NCBI GenBank assembly: GCA_016756725.1
Contig: JAESII010000013.1
Location: 1 to 40,413, forward strand
Origin: Synergistaceae bacterium
GTDB lineage: Bacteria > Synergistota > Synergistia > Synergistales > Aminithiophilaceae
Reading direction: 5' to 3'
Length of the DNA: 40,413 nucleotides
Below, one piece after another: positions 14,473-21,901 of the stretch. The first letter of the stretch is position 1; every line of letters starts with the position of its first letter. The position numbers and the translations under genes are program-made. A model generated the notes under the pieces. The model worked only from the letters and a program-made list of their open reading frames with translations, was not told the DNA's origin and searched no databases.

Positions 14473-15300
14473 ATGACGCTCCTTTATGATGCTCTGATTT
14501 TCGACGTCGACGGCGTCCTGATCGACACCGACGACTCCTATTTCGCCCTCGTGGGACAGGCGATCCGCTGGGCCTGGGGGCTGAGCCCCCAAAGAAGGAC
14601 CGATGGAGAACCCTTTCTCTGGGAACACTACAGGGTCGCCAAAGGGCACCGGGCTCTGAACGACGATTACGACATCGCCTGGGCCCTGCTTTGCCTCAGC
14701 GCGTCAACGGGGGAGAGACTTCTGAGCCGGGCCTTCCCGACGCCGGAGCGCTGGAAGATGCTCCTTGAAGCCTTCGAAGGAAGCGACGTCATTTCCTGGG
14801 TGAAGGAGGCCTTCGGCGAAGGCTTTTCCCGACAGGAAGTCCGCAGTCTCTGTGAAGAGCTCTATTTCGGGGAAGGGAAGCTCTGGGAGAAACGGGGCCG
14901 CCGGGCCCGCATCCGCGAGGCCTCCGGCCTGTGGCAGATGGAGCACCCCCTCATCGGGCGCCGTTGGCAGGACCTGCCCCTGCCCGTGGGCATCTACACG
15001 GGCAGGCCCCGGGCCGAACTGGACCTGGGGCTCGAGCTCCTGAGATGGAGCAATCTGCCCCGCGAGAGGGCCGTCACGCCTGACGACGGAGTGCGCAAGC
15101 CTTCGCCTGAGGGGCTACACCGCCTCTGCTCGCGCCTGAAAGCCACAGCGCCGCTCTTTTTCGGCGACACCGAAAGCGACCGAGAGGCCTGGAGGCGCTT
15201 CGGAAAGGGAGCCTTCGTGGCCATCGGCTCCATTCTCGAAGGCGACCTCCTCCATTTTCTAAACGTCGAAGAGGCTCTTGATCGTCTCCTTTCCCGTTAG
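14473..15300 (+). CDS. HAD-superfamily (subfamily IA-like) phosphatase
   Basis: 275 residues with the four HAD motifs: ALIFDVDGVLIDT (nucleophile Asp11, acid Asp13), VGIYTGRPRAEL (motif II Thr), the lysine in VRKPSPEGL, and LFFGDTESDREAW (motif III). A helical cap lies between motifs I and II (about residues 20-165), larger than in small HAD phosphatases. The family hydrolyses phosphate monoesters; the substrate cannot be read from the sequence. The ATG follows GAGGTGAAGCC. It is the only plus-strand gene in this stretch besides the 64-residue membrane protein, converges on citC with 4 nt between the stops, and has its own promoter. Confidence 0.88.
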   Translation: MTLLYDALIFDVDGVLIDTDDSYFALVGQAIRWAWGLSPQRRTDGEPFLWEHYRVAKGHRALNDDYDIAWALLCLSASTGERLLSRAFPTPERWKMLLEAFEGSDVISWVKEAFGEGFSRQEVRSLCEELYFGEGKLWEKRGRRARIREASGLWQMEHPLIGRRWQDLPLPVGIYTGRPRAELDLGLELLRWSNLPRERAVTPDDGVRKPSPEGLHRLCSRLKATAPLFFGDTESDREAWRRFGKGAFVAIGSILEGDLLHFLNVEEALDRLLSR

Positions 15301-15304
15301 GCGC

Positions 15305-16360
15305 TCAGTGTCGACTGTCGCTGAGGCGGATGCGCTCCAAAACCGCCTCGGCCTGAGGCGACCGGAGATAATCCCAGGTGACAGGCGGAACAAGGCGGCG
15401 GACAAGGTCCCAGTCGTCGGCCCGGATGGCATCACGGACGGAGGAGGCGGAAACGGCCGTTCCCTCGACCCACTCGAGCCGGGGAATCTCGATGAAATCG
15501 ACGGACCGGGACGGAAGGATCTCCCTCATGGCCTCGTTATAACGACGTGTCACGGGGCAGTAGGGCTCGGTCCCGACAAATCGCGCGCCGATCGCCAGAG
15601 CCGGCACGAAAAGATTCGCGAAGAGAGTCACGTCGAGACGGGCCTGCAGGAGAGCTCTCTCCTCGTCACCGGTGCCGCGGAGAAAATAGGAGGGGAAGGT
15701 GGCCCGAGAGACGGCGTAATCGCCGCTTCGGAGGACGGTGACCCCTTCGAGATCCTCCGTTCCCCGGCGGATCAGGTCAATGCGGTCGGCGAAGGGAAAG
15801 AGGGAGAGGTCGGTCTCGACGACGATGACGTAGAGATGGTCGCAACGGCGACGGGCCTCTTCGATGAGATAGCGATGCCCCCGAGTGAAGGGATTGGCGT
15901 TGACGACGATGGCCCCGACCCTGCCGACCGACTCTTTCCGGATTGAAGCCAGATAGGCCCTGAAGGTGGCTACGCCGGGCTCGCCCATCTCAAGGAGGAC
16001 CACCGAGGAGGCAACCCGGGCCAGCTCGATGAAGCCCAGGGAAAGGAACCGCTCGGCCGCATCGGGCTTGGTGTAGACGAAAAGGTGGGTCTTCCCCTCC
16101 TCCCGGGCAACCTGAAGGAGACGGGAGATGACAACGGCCGACAGGCCGCCGTCCTGACGACTTCCGTCGACAGCGACCATTTTGATGACCTTGCCCTCAA
16201 GACTGCCCGTAGCGACGACGCGGCCGTCACCGTCCTCGACGGCGACGGTCAGATCGGGATCGCCCTCGAAGGATAGGCCCTGGCCGTTAAGAAAGGTCTC
16301 GATGGAACGTCGTTCCGCCGGGGAAGGGCGAAAGAGCAGGCGGACATCGAGGTCAAGCAT
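15305..16360 (-). CDS. citC: [Citrate (pro-3S)-lyase] ligase (CitC)
   Basis: CitC activates citrate lyase by ATP-dependent acetylation of the prosthetic group on CitD. From ATG 16360 (GAGGAG 8 nt upstream; a GTG at 16369 is the alternative) it has 351 residues. An N-terminal GNAT-like domain (about 40-125, VIKMVAVDGSRQDGGLSAVV) precedes a nucleotidyltransferase domain with VVNANPFTRGHRYLIE and GTEPYCPVTRRYNEAM, the CitC signature. It is last in a likely minus-strand operon with an acyl-CoA ligase, an M20 amidohydrolase and a CbiA-like protein. The lyase itself is not in the window. Confidence 0.93.
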   Translation of the reverse strand: MLDLDVRLLFRPSPAERRSIETFLNGQGLSFEGDPDLTVAVEDGDGRVVATGSLEGKVIKMVAVDGSRQDGGLSAVVISRLLQVAREEGKTHLFVYTKPDAAERFLSLGFIELARVASSVVLLEMGEPGVATFRAYLASIRKESVGRVGAIVVNANPFTRGHRYLIEEARRRCDHLYVIVVETDLSLFPFADRIDLIRRGTEDLEGVTVLRSGDYAVSRATFPSYFLRGTGDEERALLQARLDVTLFANLFVPALAIGARFVGTEPYCPVTRRYNEAMREILPSRSVDFIEIPRLEWVEGTAVSASSVRDAIRADDWDLVRRLVPPVTWDYLRSPQAEAVLERIRLSDSRH

Positions 16361-16372
16361 GAAGATCACTCC

Positions 16373-17845
16373 TCAGATCGAACGCAGTTCCCGCTTGAGC
16401 ACTTCTCCGATTGCCGATCGGGGAAGGCGGGGGACGTAATGGATGAGACGGGGGATCATGAAGTGAGGCAGCCGTTCGCGGCAGAAGGCGGCCAGCTCCC
16501 TTGAGGGGACGGGACCTGCCGGCCCGGCGACAAGATAGGCCCGGATGACCTCGCCGCTGAGACTGTTCGGTGCACCGACGACGGCGGCGTCGACAACGGA
16601 GGGGTGCTGGCGGAGCACCTCTTCGACATCGCGGGGATAGACGTTGAATCCGCCTACGATGATGACGTCCGAGGCCCGGGAGACGACGGTGAGGTAGCCC
16701 GTGTCATCGACGGAGGCGATGTCGCCCGTCTCGAACCAGCCTTCGGCCGAAGAGGCGCGGTAGAGACCTTCAGGACGGACATAGCCCGGCGAAAGGGAGG
16801 GGCCCCGAAGCCAGAGCCTTCCCTCGGAAGAGGGGGGAAGGACGAGGCCCCTTTGGTCTTTGATGACCGTCTCGAATCCCTTGAGGGGCAGCCCGACAGT
16901 GCCTGCCTTGCGCCGATCATAGCCGGGATTGACGGCCACGACGGGTGACGCTTCGGTGAGGCCGTAACCTTCGAGAACGGGAAGGCCGAGGAGACGTCGG
17001 CAACGTTCGTCAAGAGACGACGGCAGGTGATCGCCGCCGCAGATGATGGCCTTCAGGGCGGGCCGATGGGAACCTCGGGCGACGGCGGAGGTGAGGTAGG
17101 CCAAGAGAATGGGGACGGCGACGGCAACGGAAACGCCGCTCCGCCTCATGGCCTCCAAGGTCGCCTCGCAGGGCATGAACGCCGCCAGCAGAACCTGGGG
17201 AAGTCCCCGCAGAAGAGGCAGAAGACCGCAGACGGTGAATCCCAGGGCGTGAAAATCGGGCAGGACATTGAGGATGACGTCGTCATCTCCGATGGCCCGT
17301 ACCCTCTCGACAGCGCCTTCGACGTTGTCGGCCAGGTTCGCCGCCGTCAGGCAGACGGCCTTGGGTTCTCCCGTCGTTCCCGACGTGAAGAAGACGACAG
17401 CTTCCCCCTCCTCTCCCGGCGTGAACGGGCGGAGGGAAAAGGAGGGCTGATCGCGGTCGACGGCCGTGGCCACAGCCGGTATGCCGGCCGTCCGCAGCGC
17501 CGGAAGAAGACCCGGAACGCCCTCGGCAATGACGGCACCGGCCACGCCGACATGATGACAGGCTCTGACGAGGGTCTGAACCCCGTTTTGGCCGTTCATG
17601 GGAACGACGGAGCCGCCAAGGGACCAGGCCGCCACGGTGAGGGCCCAGAAAAGAGGTGAATTGGGAAGAACAAGGGCCAGGCGGCTTCCCGGGCGGAAAC
17701 CGCTGTCAGCGAGGCGCAGGGAACAGCAATGGACAAGCTCAGAGTAAGCTCTCCAGGACCACCAGGTCCCCCGCCACCAGAGGCACCGTTCCTCCGGTTC
17801 CTTACGGCACCGCTCCAGGATGAGCCGATCCAGTCTCACCTCCAT
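16373..17845 (-). CDS. AMP-forming acyl-CoA synthetase/ligase family protein
   Basis: 490 residues of the ANL (acyl-adenylate) superfamily. VVFFTSGTTGEPKAVCL is the phosphate-binding loop, LEGYGLTEASPVV the aromatic/adenine motif, and WFETGDIASVDDTGYLTVVSRASD the ribose-binding and hinge region. IPRLIHYVPRLPRSAIGEVLKREL has the catalytic C-terminal lysine position (EVLKREL). It would activate a carboxylic acid through an acyl-adenylate; chain length or substrate cannot be assigned. It is shorter than long-chain acyl-CoA ligases (about 550-600 residues). It sits 41 nt after the M20 gene and 12 nt before citC, suggesting one transcript. Confidence 0.88.
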   Translation of the reverse strand: MEVRLDRLILERCRKEPEERCLWWRGTWWSWRAYSELVHCCSLRLADSGFRPGSRLALVLPNSPLFWALTVAAWSLGGSVVPMNGQNGVQTLVRACHHVGVAGAVIAEGVPGLLPALRTAGIPAVATAVDRDQPSFSLRPFTPGEEGEAVVFFTSGTTGEPKAVCLTAANLADNVEGAVERVRAIGDDDVILNVLPDFHALGFTVCGLLPLLRGLPQVLLAAFMPCEATLEAMRRSGVSVAVAVPILLAYLTSAVARGSHRPALKAIICGGDHLPSSLDERCRRLLGLPVLEGYGLTEASPVVAVNPGYDRRKAGTVGLPLKGFETVIKDQRGLVLPPSSEGRLWLRGPSLSPGYVRPEGLYRASSAEGWFETGDIASVDDTGYLTVVSRASDVIIVGGFNVYPRDVEEVLRQHPSVVDAAVVGAPNSLSGEVIRAYLVAGPAGPVPSRELAAFCRERLPHFMIPRLIHYVPRLPRSAIGEVLKRELRSI

Positions 17846-17886
17846 GGGCGCAGCCTCACCGGTCGGAGAAAAAAAGGGGCCATCTC

Positions 17887-19080
17887 TCAGAAGGTCAGGG
17901 CCAGAAAAGCCTGCCAGGCCGAAGCGAGGGGGAGAATCTCCTCGGGAACGTCGTTTTTCGGATGATTGACGTCAAATTCCGCTCCCGTGCCGAGGAACAT
18001 GAAAACCGTCGGAGCCTGATCGCCGTAGAAGGAAAAGTCCTCGCCGGAAAGGACGGGGCGGTCCATGACATCGACGGCATCGTCACCGAAAAAGACTTTG
18101 GCCCGCTCGAAAAGGACGGCCGTCTTCTCGGGGTCATTTTCAACGGAAGGGTAGTTCCGGGCATATTCGACGTGGGCACTGGCGCGGTAGGCCCGGGCCA
18201 GGAGGGGAATCATCGCCTCGAGCCTCTCCTGGACGTGATCGCGCACCTCCCTCTTGAAGGCCCTCAGCGTTCCCCAAAGGTGAGCCTCTTTGGGGATGAC
18301 GTTGTAGGCGTCACCCGCCTCGATCTGACCGAAGGAGATGACCACCGTCTCCTGGGGATCGATCTCACGGCTCACGACGTTCTGAATGGCCAGGAGAAGG
18401 TGCGCTCCGATGGTCACCGTATCGATGGCGGTGTGAGGCGACGCGGCATGACCTCCGGTCCCCTCGATCTCGATGTGGATCCTGTCGGAGAGGGCCGTCA
18501 TCGTTCCGGGCCGTAGGGAGAGGACACCGAAAGGCAGATGGGGGCGGAAGTAGATGCCAAGCACAAGGCCGATGGAGAATCGCTCGAAGAGCCCGGCGGC
18601 GACGAGGGCCTTCGCCCCGGCCCGCCCTTCCTCGGCGGGCTGAAAGAGGAAAAGGACCGGCCGCTTCAGCTCCTCCCGACGGTCCGAAAGCAGGATGGCC
18701 GCCCCGAGGAGAGCTGCCATATGGCCGTCGTGGCCGCAGGCGTGCATGATTCCGGGAATGCAGGAGGCGAAGGGAAGCCCCGTCTCCTCGTCAAGAGCGA
18801 GGGCGTCCATGCCACAGCGGAGCATGAGCGCCGGCCCGGGCAGATCTTCGCCGAGGACGGCCAGAACGGCCGTGGCCACGCCGAAGGAGCGATGAACGGT
18901 CATGCCCGGAAGAGTCTCCAGGACCTGAGCAACCCGGGAGGCCGTGACGTTCTCTTCGAAGGCCAGTTCCGGAAACTGATGGAATTCCCGTCTCCAGCCA
19001 ACGATCTTTTCCGAAAGCTCCTCGGCCTCAGCCAAAAGCTGGGCTCCCAGGAGATGATGTCCTTTCAGGCTCTCTGCCAC
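17887..19080 (-). CDS. M20 family amidohydrolase (IAP/hippurate-hydrolase type)
   Basis: About 397 residues. The M20D pattern is complete: WRREFHQFPELAFEE at the N-terminus, GMDALALDEETGLPF, IMHACGHDGHMAALLG (metal ligands Cys/His), FLFQPAEEGRAGAKAL (catalytic Glu pair), GHAASPHTAIDTV in the dimerisation domain, and the final SGEDFSFY...HPKND metal-ligand block. The family removes acyl groups from amino acids or similar amides. I chose GTG 19080, which has GGAG 8 nt upstream. GTG 19113 or a longer frame overlapping the previous gene (to 19173) are alternatives. It lies between a degenerate CbiA-like gene and an acyl-CoA ligase. Confidence 0.88.
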   Translation of the reverse strand: MAESLKGHHLLGAQLLAEAEELSEKIVGWRREFHQFPELAFEENVTASRVAQVLETLPGMTVHRSFGVATAVLAVLGEDLPGPALMLRCGMDALALDEETGLPFASCIPGIMHACGHDGHMAALLGAAILLSDRREELKRPVLFLFQPAEEGRAGAKALVAAGLFERFSIGLVLGIYFRPHLPFGVLSLRPGTMTALSDRIHIEIEGTGGHAASPHTAIDTVTIGAHLLLAIQNVVSREIDPQETVVISFGQIEAGDAYNVIPKEAHLWGTLRAFKREVRDHVQERLEAMIPLLARAYRASAHVEYARNYPSVENDPEKTAVLFERAKVFFGDDAVDVMDRPVLSGEDFSFYGDQAPTVFMFLGTGAEFDVNHPKNDVPEEILPLASAWQAFLALTF

Positions 19081-19120
19081 CGTCGCCACTCCCTTCGCTC
19101 GTTTCTCCTCCACTGCCGCT

Positions 19121-20494
19121 TCACGTGAGCCAGCGCCGGAACAGTCCCGGTTGACTCCAGGGATCAAGCACAAGAGGCGTCATCACGGCACTTGCCCGGC
19201 AGATTCCCCCCCAAAGAGCAAGGGCCTTGCCGCTTTCGTCCGCCACCTGCCACGCATCGGACGGGTCCTCGGTGGGGCTGACCTTGATCCCCTCAGGCAG
19301 CCAGCCTCGGATCTTTTCCTTATCCCGGAAAAACCCTTTGGCCTGGGGCGCCTCGGAGCTCCCCGCCTCGAGCCGTGCCGCAAATCCGAGCCCCCCATCG
19401 AGGTCCGTCACGACAGCGGCAAGACCGAGACCTCGAATGGAACTGCCTCCGAAAAGGACCTTGCTTCCCAGGGGAGGGAGGGAACTCCCCATGGCAAGGA
19501 GGCGGAGAGAACCCGAGAAGGCCTGGGTCAACTGCTCTCGGAGGTTTCCGCTGGAAGCCAGGGCAAGGAGAATCTTCTGGGTCTGGCCGGGCAGGAGAAT
19601 GACGGCGTCGCTCTTGTCGGCGATCCGGCCTGCCGTCAGGGGAAAGACGATCGTTCGGCAGCCGAGCCGCTCCAGGAAGAGGAACCACCCGTTGCCCGCA
19701 AGGTCCACATCGTGAGGTCGCAGGACCGTGACGACAGGCCTGGCCGGAAGGGGTTCCACGGGGAAGGGCGCCTCTTCCCAGGCGCCGAAATAGGACCCGA
19801 GGGCGGCGAAAAAGGGCCAGCTGACCTGACCGCTCAGAGATTCGAGCTGAGCCGCGGCGGCACGGAGAGGAAAGATGGAGGGACGCCAACGTTCGGCGTC
19901 AAGAAGATCCTCCATGCCCGGCAGGGGACGCTCGAGATAGCGGGGGACGAAACCGAGTCCCAGGGCCGGCATGCGCCGCCCCACTTCCATCTCGAGGAGC
20001 TGGTACTCCCTCAGGTTGGGGGGCGAAGCGAAAAGAAGGGCCGGAGGCTCGTGCAGTTCGAGGCGATGAATCTCCTTGAAGACCCCTTCCGCGAGATTGG
20101 CCGTAACCATCGACGATCCGTCGGCGTAAAGAAGAGGAATCAGGGCGCCTCCGATGTGACGTGTCACCTCGACGGTCACAGCATCCAGGCGGATTTTCCC
20201 CTCTTCGAGGCGGCCCTGACAGAGAGGCGCCAGGACGAGATTGAGGGCCCCGCTGTCGGCAGCGGCCTGAAAAAGGGCCCGCACGTTCTTCCCGCCCCCG
20301 CTCAGCCAGGGATCAAGAAAAGTCACTTCCTGATCACAAAGACGCTGAAGCAGAGCCGCCTGGTAGGGATCGGTCCCGACCAGGAAAAGGCGAAGCCTGT
20401 ACCCTCGCTGGCGGAGAGCCGAAGCCACGAGGAAGGCAGGGGGAACCTTCCCCTCCTGCCGTTCGCTGGCCAAGATGACACGCCTCAGATTCAT
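19121..20494 (-). CDS. CbiA/CobB-like (cobyrinate a,c-diamide synthase-like) protein with both active sites degenerate
   Basis: 457 residues from ATG 20494 (GGGGGGAG upstream). The N-terminal part follows the CbiA amidoligase layout: VILASERQ...ALRQRGYRLRLFLVGTDPYQAA...FLDPWLSGG parallels the CbiA pattern of P-loop, FKVGPDYIDP and NLDPWL. The P-loop GxGSGKTT is replaced by ASERQEGKVP (residues 9-18). The C-terminal part (about 250-440) resembles a class I glutaminase (VVTVLRPHDVDL, SDAVILLPG), but the catalytic-Cys block reads LLAMGSSL (332-339) with no Cys. Homology is by eye and only moderately certain. If right, it cannot amidate corrinoids and may bind a ligand instead. No cobalamin genes are nearby. 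Confidence 0.62.
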   Translation of the reverse strand: MNLRRVILASERQEGKVPPAFLVASALRQRGYRLRLFLVGTDPYQAALLQRLCDQEVTFLDPWLSGGGKNVRALFQAAADSGALNLVLAPLCQGRLEEGKIRLDAVTVEVTRHIGGALIPLLYADGSSMVTANLAEGVFKEIHRLELHEPPALLFASPPNLREYQLLEMEVGRRMPALGLGFVPRYLERPLPGMEDLLDAERWRPSIFPLRAAAAQLESLSGQVSWPFFAALGSYFGAWEEAPFPVEPLPARPVVTVLRPHDVDLAGNGWFLFLERLGCRTIVFPLTAGRIADKSDAVILLPGQTQKILLALASSGNLREQLTQAFSGSLRLLAMGSSLPPLGSKVLFGGSSIRGLGLAAVVTDLDGGLGFAARLEAGSSEAPQAKGFFRDKEKIRGWLPEGIKVSPTEDPSDAWQVADESGKALALWGGICRASAVMTPLVLDPWSQPGLFRRWLT

Positions 20495-20535
20495 CGATCT
20501 CCCCCCTTGGCCTTTTTCTTCCTGATATCCAGAGT

Positions 20536-20564
20536 ATTGTAACATCACCCTCTGGAGGCCCGAA
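20536..20564 (-). promoter_or_regulatory. Weak candidate promoter of the CbiA-like operon
   Basis: On the minus strand TACAAT (20541-20536) with TTCGGG (20564-20559) 17 bp upstream. The -10 is good and the -35 poor. It lies between the selenoprotein terminator and the CbiA-like ATG, where a promoter is expected. Confidence 0.35.
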
Positions 20565-20567
20565 GGG

Positions 20568-20608
20568 TCAGGGGCGGCCCAGGACAGAATGTCCTGGGCC
20601 GCCCCTGA
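20568..20608 (-). terminator. Long perfect hairpin after the selenoprotein gene
   Basis: Arms 20568-20586 and 20590-20608 are exactly complementary (19 bp) around a 3-nt loop. It begins 26 nt after the selenoprotein stop. No T run follows on the minus strand, so it may act as a terminator by stem strength alone or as an mRNA 3'-end stabiliser. Confidence 0.7.
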
Positions 20609-20634
20609 GTCACGTGCTCCCAGCCCGACCGGGA

Positions 20635-20928
20635 TCAGCCGATCAGTGCCGTCGTGGCCTGAAGCCTGGCGTTCCAGAGGATCCCCTTCATCTCGACGAG
20701 AACCTTGTCGTTTTTGAAGTCCAGTTCCTTCGGAACCCAGAGAACATAGCCCTCCGACTGGAGAGACTCGTAATCATCAACGTCACGCGGTTTGCCGCCC
20801 TCGACGAGGGCTGCCGGAATCCGGCATCAGCCACCTCCGAGCATGACGACGCGGACATGTCCCTCTTTTCCGGCAGCGTCGAGCTTTTCCTTCGCCTTAT
20901 CGGTCAGTTCCAGTACAAGCTGGCGCAT
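20635..20928 (-). CDS. Small selenoprotein with Gly-Gly-Gly-Sec-Cys motif (HesB/CC-motif type)
   Basis: Minus-strand frame from ATG 20928 to TGA 20635, 97 residues if the single internal TGA (20829-20827) is read as selenocysteine (residue 34). Before it: MRQLVLELTDKAKEKLDAAG, then a beta strand RVVMLGGG. After it: Cys-Arg-Ile-Pro, GGKPRDVDDY, YVLWVPKELDF and VLVEMKGILWNARL. Coding character continues across the TGA with no frame change, and the TGA is followed by TGC (Sec-Cys). The layout resembles the small HesB/IscA-like (seleno)proteins with a CC or UC motif; function is unknown, and redox or metal/sulfur chemistry is plausible. GGGGAGGGG precedes the ATG. A consensus promoter, a downstream SECIS-like hairpin and a perfect hairpin terminator make it a one-gene unit. 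Read as a stop, the TGA would leave only a 33-residue peptide. Confidence 0.88.
20797..20829 (-). promoter_or_regulatory. UGA codon with bacterial SECIS-like element
   Basis: Immediately after the UGA (20829-20827) come two stacked hairpins on the minus strand: TGCCGG-ATT-CCGGCA (20826-20812) and GCCCTC-GTC-GAGGGC (20811-20797). The second has an apical loop beginning with G, 21 nt after the UGA. This matches the known requirements for a bacterial SECIS (hairpin within about 16-37 nt, G at the start of the loop) for SelB binding. Confidence 0.75.
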
Positions 20929-20964
20929 TGAATACCCCTCCCCCTATAAACTCAAGCTGGACTC

Positions 20965-20993
20965 ATTATACCCCCTGAAGGTAATTTTTCCAA
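20965..20993 (-). promoter_or_regulatory. Strong promoter of the selenoprotein gene, TTGGAA-17-TATAAT
   Basis: On the minus strand TTGGAA (20993-20988), a 17-bp spacer and a perfect TATAAT (20970-20965). It lies inside the last codons of the pseudouridine synthase gene. Start near 20958 gives a leader of about 30 nt before ATG 20928. Confidence 0.8.
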
Positions 20994-21901
20994 GCCCTCC
21001 GACGCAAGAAACCCTCCATGTCCTGGGGCAAGGGGGATTTGACGGTCTTCCCCGACAGGTAGGCCAGCGGGACGTTCATAGCCCCGAAGGACAGGCTCCG
21101 GGCATGGAGCTGAGGCCGTTCAATACCTTGGGAGCGCCAGATATCGTTGACCGACTGCCTTCCGTACTTGACGTCACCGAGAAGAGGAAGGCCCCTCGCC
21201 GCCAGATGCACTCGGGCCTGGTGGGGCCTGCCCGTGACAAGTTCGATTTCGACGAGAGAGAACTCCCCATCCCCGTCAAGGCGGCGGAAACGGGTCAGGG
21301 CCTCCTGACCCCGGGGCGAGACGACGACGCGGTTCCCCTCCTCCTTGAGCAGGGGATCGTCGATCTCGCCGTGTTGAGGCGCCCGGCCGACGACGATGGC
21401 CCAGTAGATCTTGACGACGGCCTCATCACGCCAGGCCCGGTGCAGCTCTCTCAGGGCAGGTCCTTTGAGGGCAACGAGGAGAGCTCCCGACGTATTCCGG
21501 TCCAGACGGTGAACGGGCGTGGGGCGGAAGAGTCCCGGTCCCCGGGTCATTATACCCAGGAGGCGCGAAGAGACGCTGTCATCCCCCTTGACGGCAGGCT
21601 GGGTGAGGAGGCCCCAGGGCTTGTCGACGACGAGGAGGTTGTCGTCGCTGTAGATGAAGTCGAGGTCGCCCTTGACGGCCACCGGCACGGCCTTGGTCGC
21701 GGGTTCTTCAAAGGGGAGGAAGACCTCCTGGCCCTCAGCAAGGCGGTCCGAGAAGGCCGCCCTTTTGCCGTCGACGCGGATCAGCCCCTTGCGGAAGGCC
21801 CTCATGAGAGCTCCCAGGGGAAGATCGGGGTAGAGGGCGCGGATGATCTTGTCGGCTCGCCTCCCGTCGTCGTCGCCGAGGACCCGGAAACGGTGGCTCA
21901 T
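20966..21901 (-). CDS. RluC/RluD-family RNA pseudouridine synthase
   Basis: 311 residues. An N-terminal S4-like domain (RADKIIRALYPDLPLGALMR) precedes the catalytic domain with VVDKPWGLLTQP, the catalytic motif PVHRLDRNTSGALL (Asp in HRLDR), and GRPHQARVHLAARGLPLLGD, the RluA-type GRTHQIRVH block. It isomerises uridines in RNA, most likely 23S rRNA; which site cannot be told from sequence. The ATG follows GGAGGAGCCGTC and overlaps the YhaM-like gene by 4 nt. The promoter of the selenoprotein gene lies within its 3' end. Confidence 0.93.
   Translation of the reverse strand: MSHRFRVLGDDDGRRADKIIRALYPDLPLGALMRAFRKGLIRVDGKRAAFSDRLAEGQEVFLPFEEPATKAVPVAVKGDLDFIYSDDNLLVVDKPWGLLTQPAVKGDDSVSSRLLGIMTRGPGLFRPTPVHRLDRNTSGALLVALKGPALRELHRAWRDEAVVKIYWAIVVGRAPQHGEIDDPLLKEEGNRVVVSPRGQEALTRFRRLDGDGEFSLVEIELVTGRPHQARVHLAARGLPLLGDVKYGRQSVNDIWRSQGIERPQLHARSLSFGAMNVPLAYLSGKTVKSPLPQDMEGFLRRRAWKNYLQGV

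Noticed and set aside
20614..20931. A 105-codon plus-strand frame opposite the selenoprotein
   Set aside because: No ribosome site or domain; promoter, hairpins and codon pattern all support the minus-strand gene.
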